Positions 63,488 through 64,000 of a stretch of 64,000 bases of DNA are shown one piece after another. Numbering within the stretch: position 1 is the stretch's first letter; every line of letters begins with the position of its first letter. Both the position numbers and the translations under genes were made by a program. Below the pieces are notes generated by a model, which saw only the letters and a list, made by a program, of their open reading frames with translations, was not told the origin of the DNA and ran no database searches. The stretch comes from Oscillospiraceae bacterium. GTDB taxonomy: Bacteria > Bacillota > Clostridia > Oscillospirales > Acutalibacteraceae. The DNA lies in NCBI GenBank assembly GCA_015066345.1, contig SVOQ01000012.1, forward strand, positions 1 through 64,000, given 5' to 3'.

Positions 63488-64000
63488 TTAATACATTACA
63501 ACCGATTGTAATTCAAGATTTCCTCTGTATGACGTGATTTTTATTTTTACACGTATAACTTCAACGGGGTTAATTTTGTGTATTCTCTTATAACCTATAA
63601 CTCCGCCTGAGCCTACCTTTTTAAATTTACCTGTTCCTTCGTCAATATACACTTCATATCCTTCAACGTGCTGACCGTTTATGATATTTTCCATCATAAC
63701 AACCTTGTCAAACATATCTTTCTGAGAAAGTGTGATAGTAAGTTCGGGTTCCATATCGTCCGCCGCAGGACGCCAGATTTTGGTTTCATCTTCGTCAAAA
63801 AGGTTTGAAGCTGCATATTCGGGAGAAAGAGTACTACTTGCGGTAATTTCACCTATCTGAGAGACTTTGTATGTATAAGCTCTTCTCAAATCAACACCGA
63901 AAGCCTTAAGAATCTGATAATCCATTTCGGCAAATTTACCGTTTTTCATAGGTGGTACACCCACCATAAGTCCACAGTTGTTGCCTACGGATTCAAGATA
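63488..64000 (-). CDS. C-terminal part of a GH29 alpha-L-fucosidase with discoidin-like domain (cut by the window edge)
   Basis: The frame is open to the end of the window and gives 170 residues. The first 25 (YLESVGNNCGLMVGVPPMKNG) match the end of the GH29 barrel, where related enzymes read SKNGNLLLNIPPDG. The rest is an F5/8 type C (discoidin) beta-sandwich starting near ITASSTLSPEYAASNLFDE. The catalytic Asp lies upstream, outside the window. The enzyme would remove fucose from host or plant glycans. Confidence 0.8.
   Translation of the reverse strand, partial: YLESVGNNCGLMVGVPPMKNGKFAEMDYQILKAFGVDLRRAYTYKVSQIGEITASSTLSPEYAASNLFDEDETKIWRPAADDMEPELTITLSQKDMFDKVVMMENIINGQHVEGYEVYIDEGTGKFKKVGSGGVIGYKRIHKINPVEVIRVKIKITSYRGNLELQSVVMY

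Overview
This is about 64 kb of a low-to-moderate GC, spore-forming Clostridia-type genome, most like an uncultured gut member of the Oscillospirales/Ruminococcaceae. The evidence is the sporulation genes yabP, yabQ, spoIIR and ypeB, CIRCE-controlled hrcA-grpE-dnaK-dnaJ, the L21-Prp-L27 block with a cleavable L27 leader, a class B sortase, and several fibronectin-III-decorated exported enzymes. Strong AGGAGG-type ribosome binding sites and sigma-A promoters are frequent. Taxonomy is inference, because no 16S gene lies in the window.

Layout. (1) 0.5-6.2 kb: xpt, a BMP lipoprotein, a double ABC ATPase and two permeases form a purine/nucleoside salvage operon. (2) 6.2-15.7 kb: exported or membrane proteins (amidase-like/FN3 protein, PlsC acyltransferase, an unassigned glycosidase-like protein, a zinc-ribbon/TPR membrane protein, a small lipoprotein, YpeB). 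(3) 15.8-21.2 kb: cysteine desulfurase, ThiI, CinA-type amidohydrolase, class B sortase and an unassigned membrane protein, partly with overlapping ends. (4) 21.2-26.6 kb: galE, a GH13 amylase, an FN3/M14 carboxypeptidase and a HAD phosphatase. (5) 26.6-31.7 kb: yabP-yabQ-divIC-yabR, a lone fumarase alpha subunit, spoIIR, ispE and a PHP phosphatase. (6) 32-34.3 kb: a pseudouridine synthase, rplU-prp-rpmA, and an XRE regulator facing a putative small RNA. (7) 34.6-42 kb: the heat-shock operon, ylmH, an aldo/keto reductase and a small membrane protein. (8) 42-47.4 kb, minus strand: serC-serA, a TcaA-like protein and hpf. (9) 47.5-54.2 kb, minus strand: an ATP synthase operon headed by rqcP. (10) 54.4-64 kb: a cyclase-family protein, hisS, mgsA, an FGGY kinase, a solitary 5S rRNA gene, leuS, a four-helix-bundle gene between inverted repeats, rsfS, yqeK, nadD and the 3' end of a GH29 fucosidase.

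The most unusual item is the ATP synthase. Its operon has no separate delta gene. One 737-residue ORF carries an N-terminal membrane anchor and b-like stalk, then the delta C-terminal domain, then a complete alpha subunit. Three alphas per F1 would bring three delta domains and three anchors unless the chain is processed. The epsilon subunit lacks its C-terminal helices. Other items worth attention are sporulation ribosome binding sites buried in the terminators of upstream genes, the XRE/operator/sRNA module, and the repeat-flanked four-helix-bundle gene that separates rsfS from leuS.
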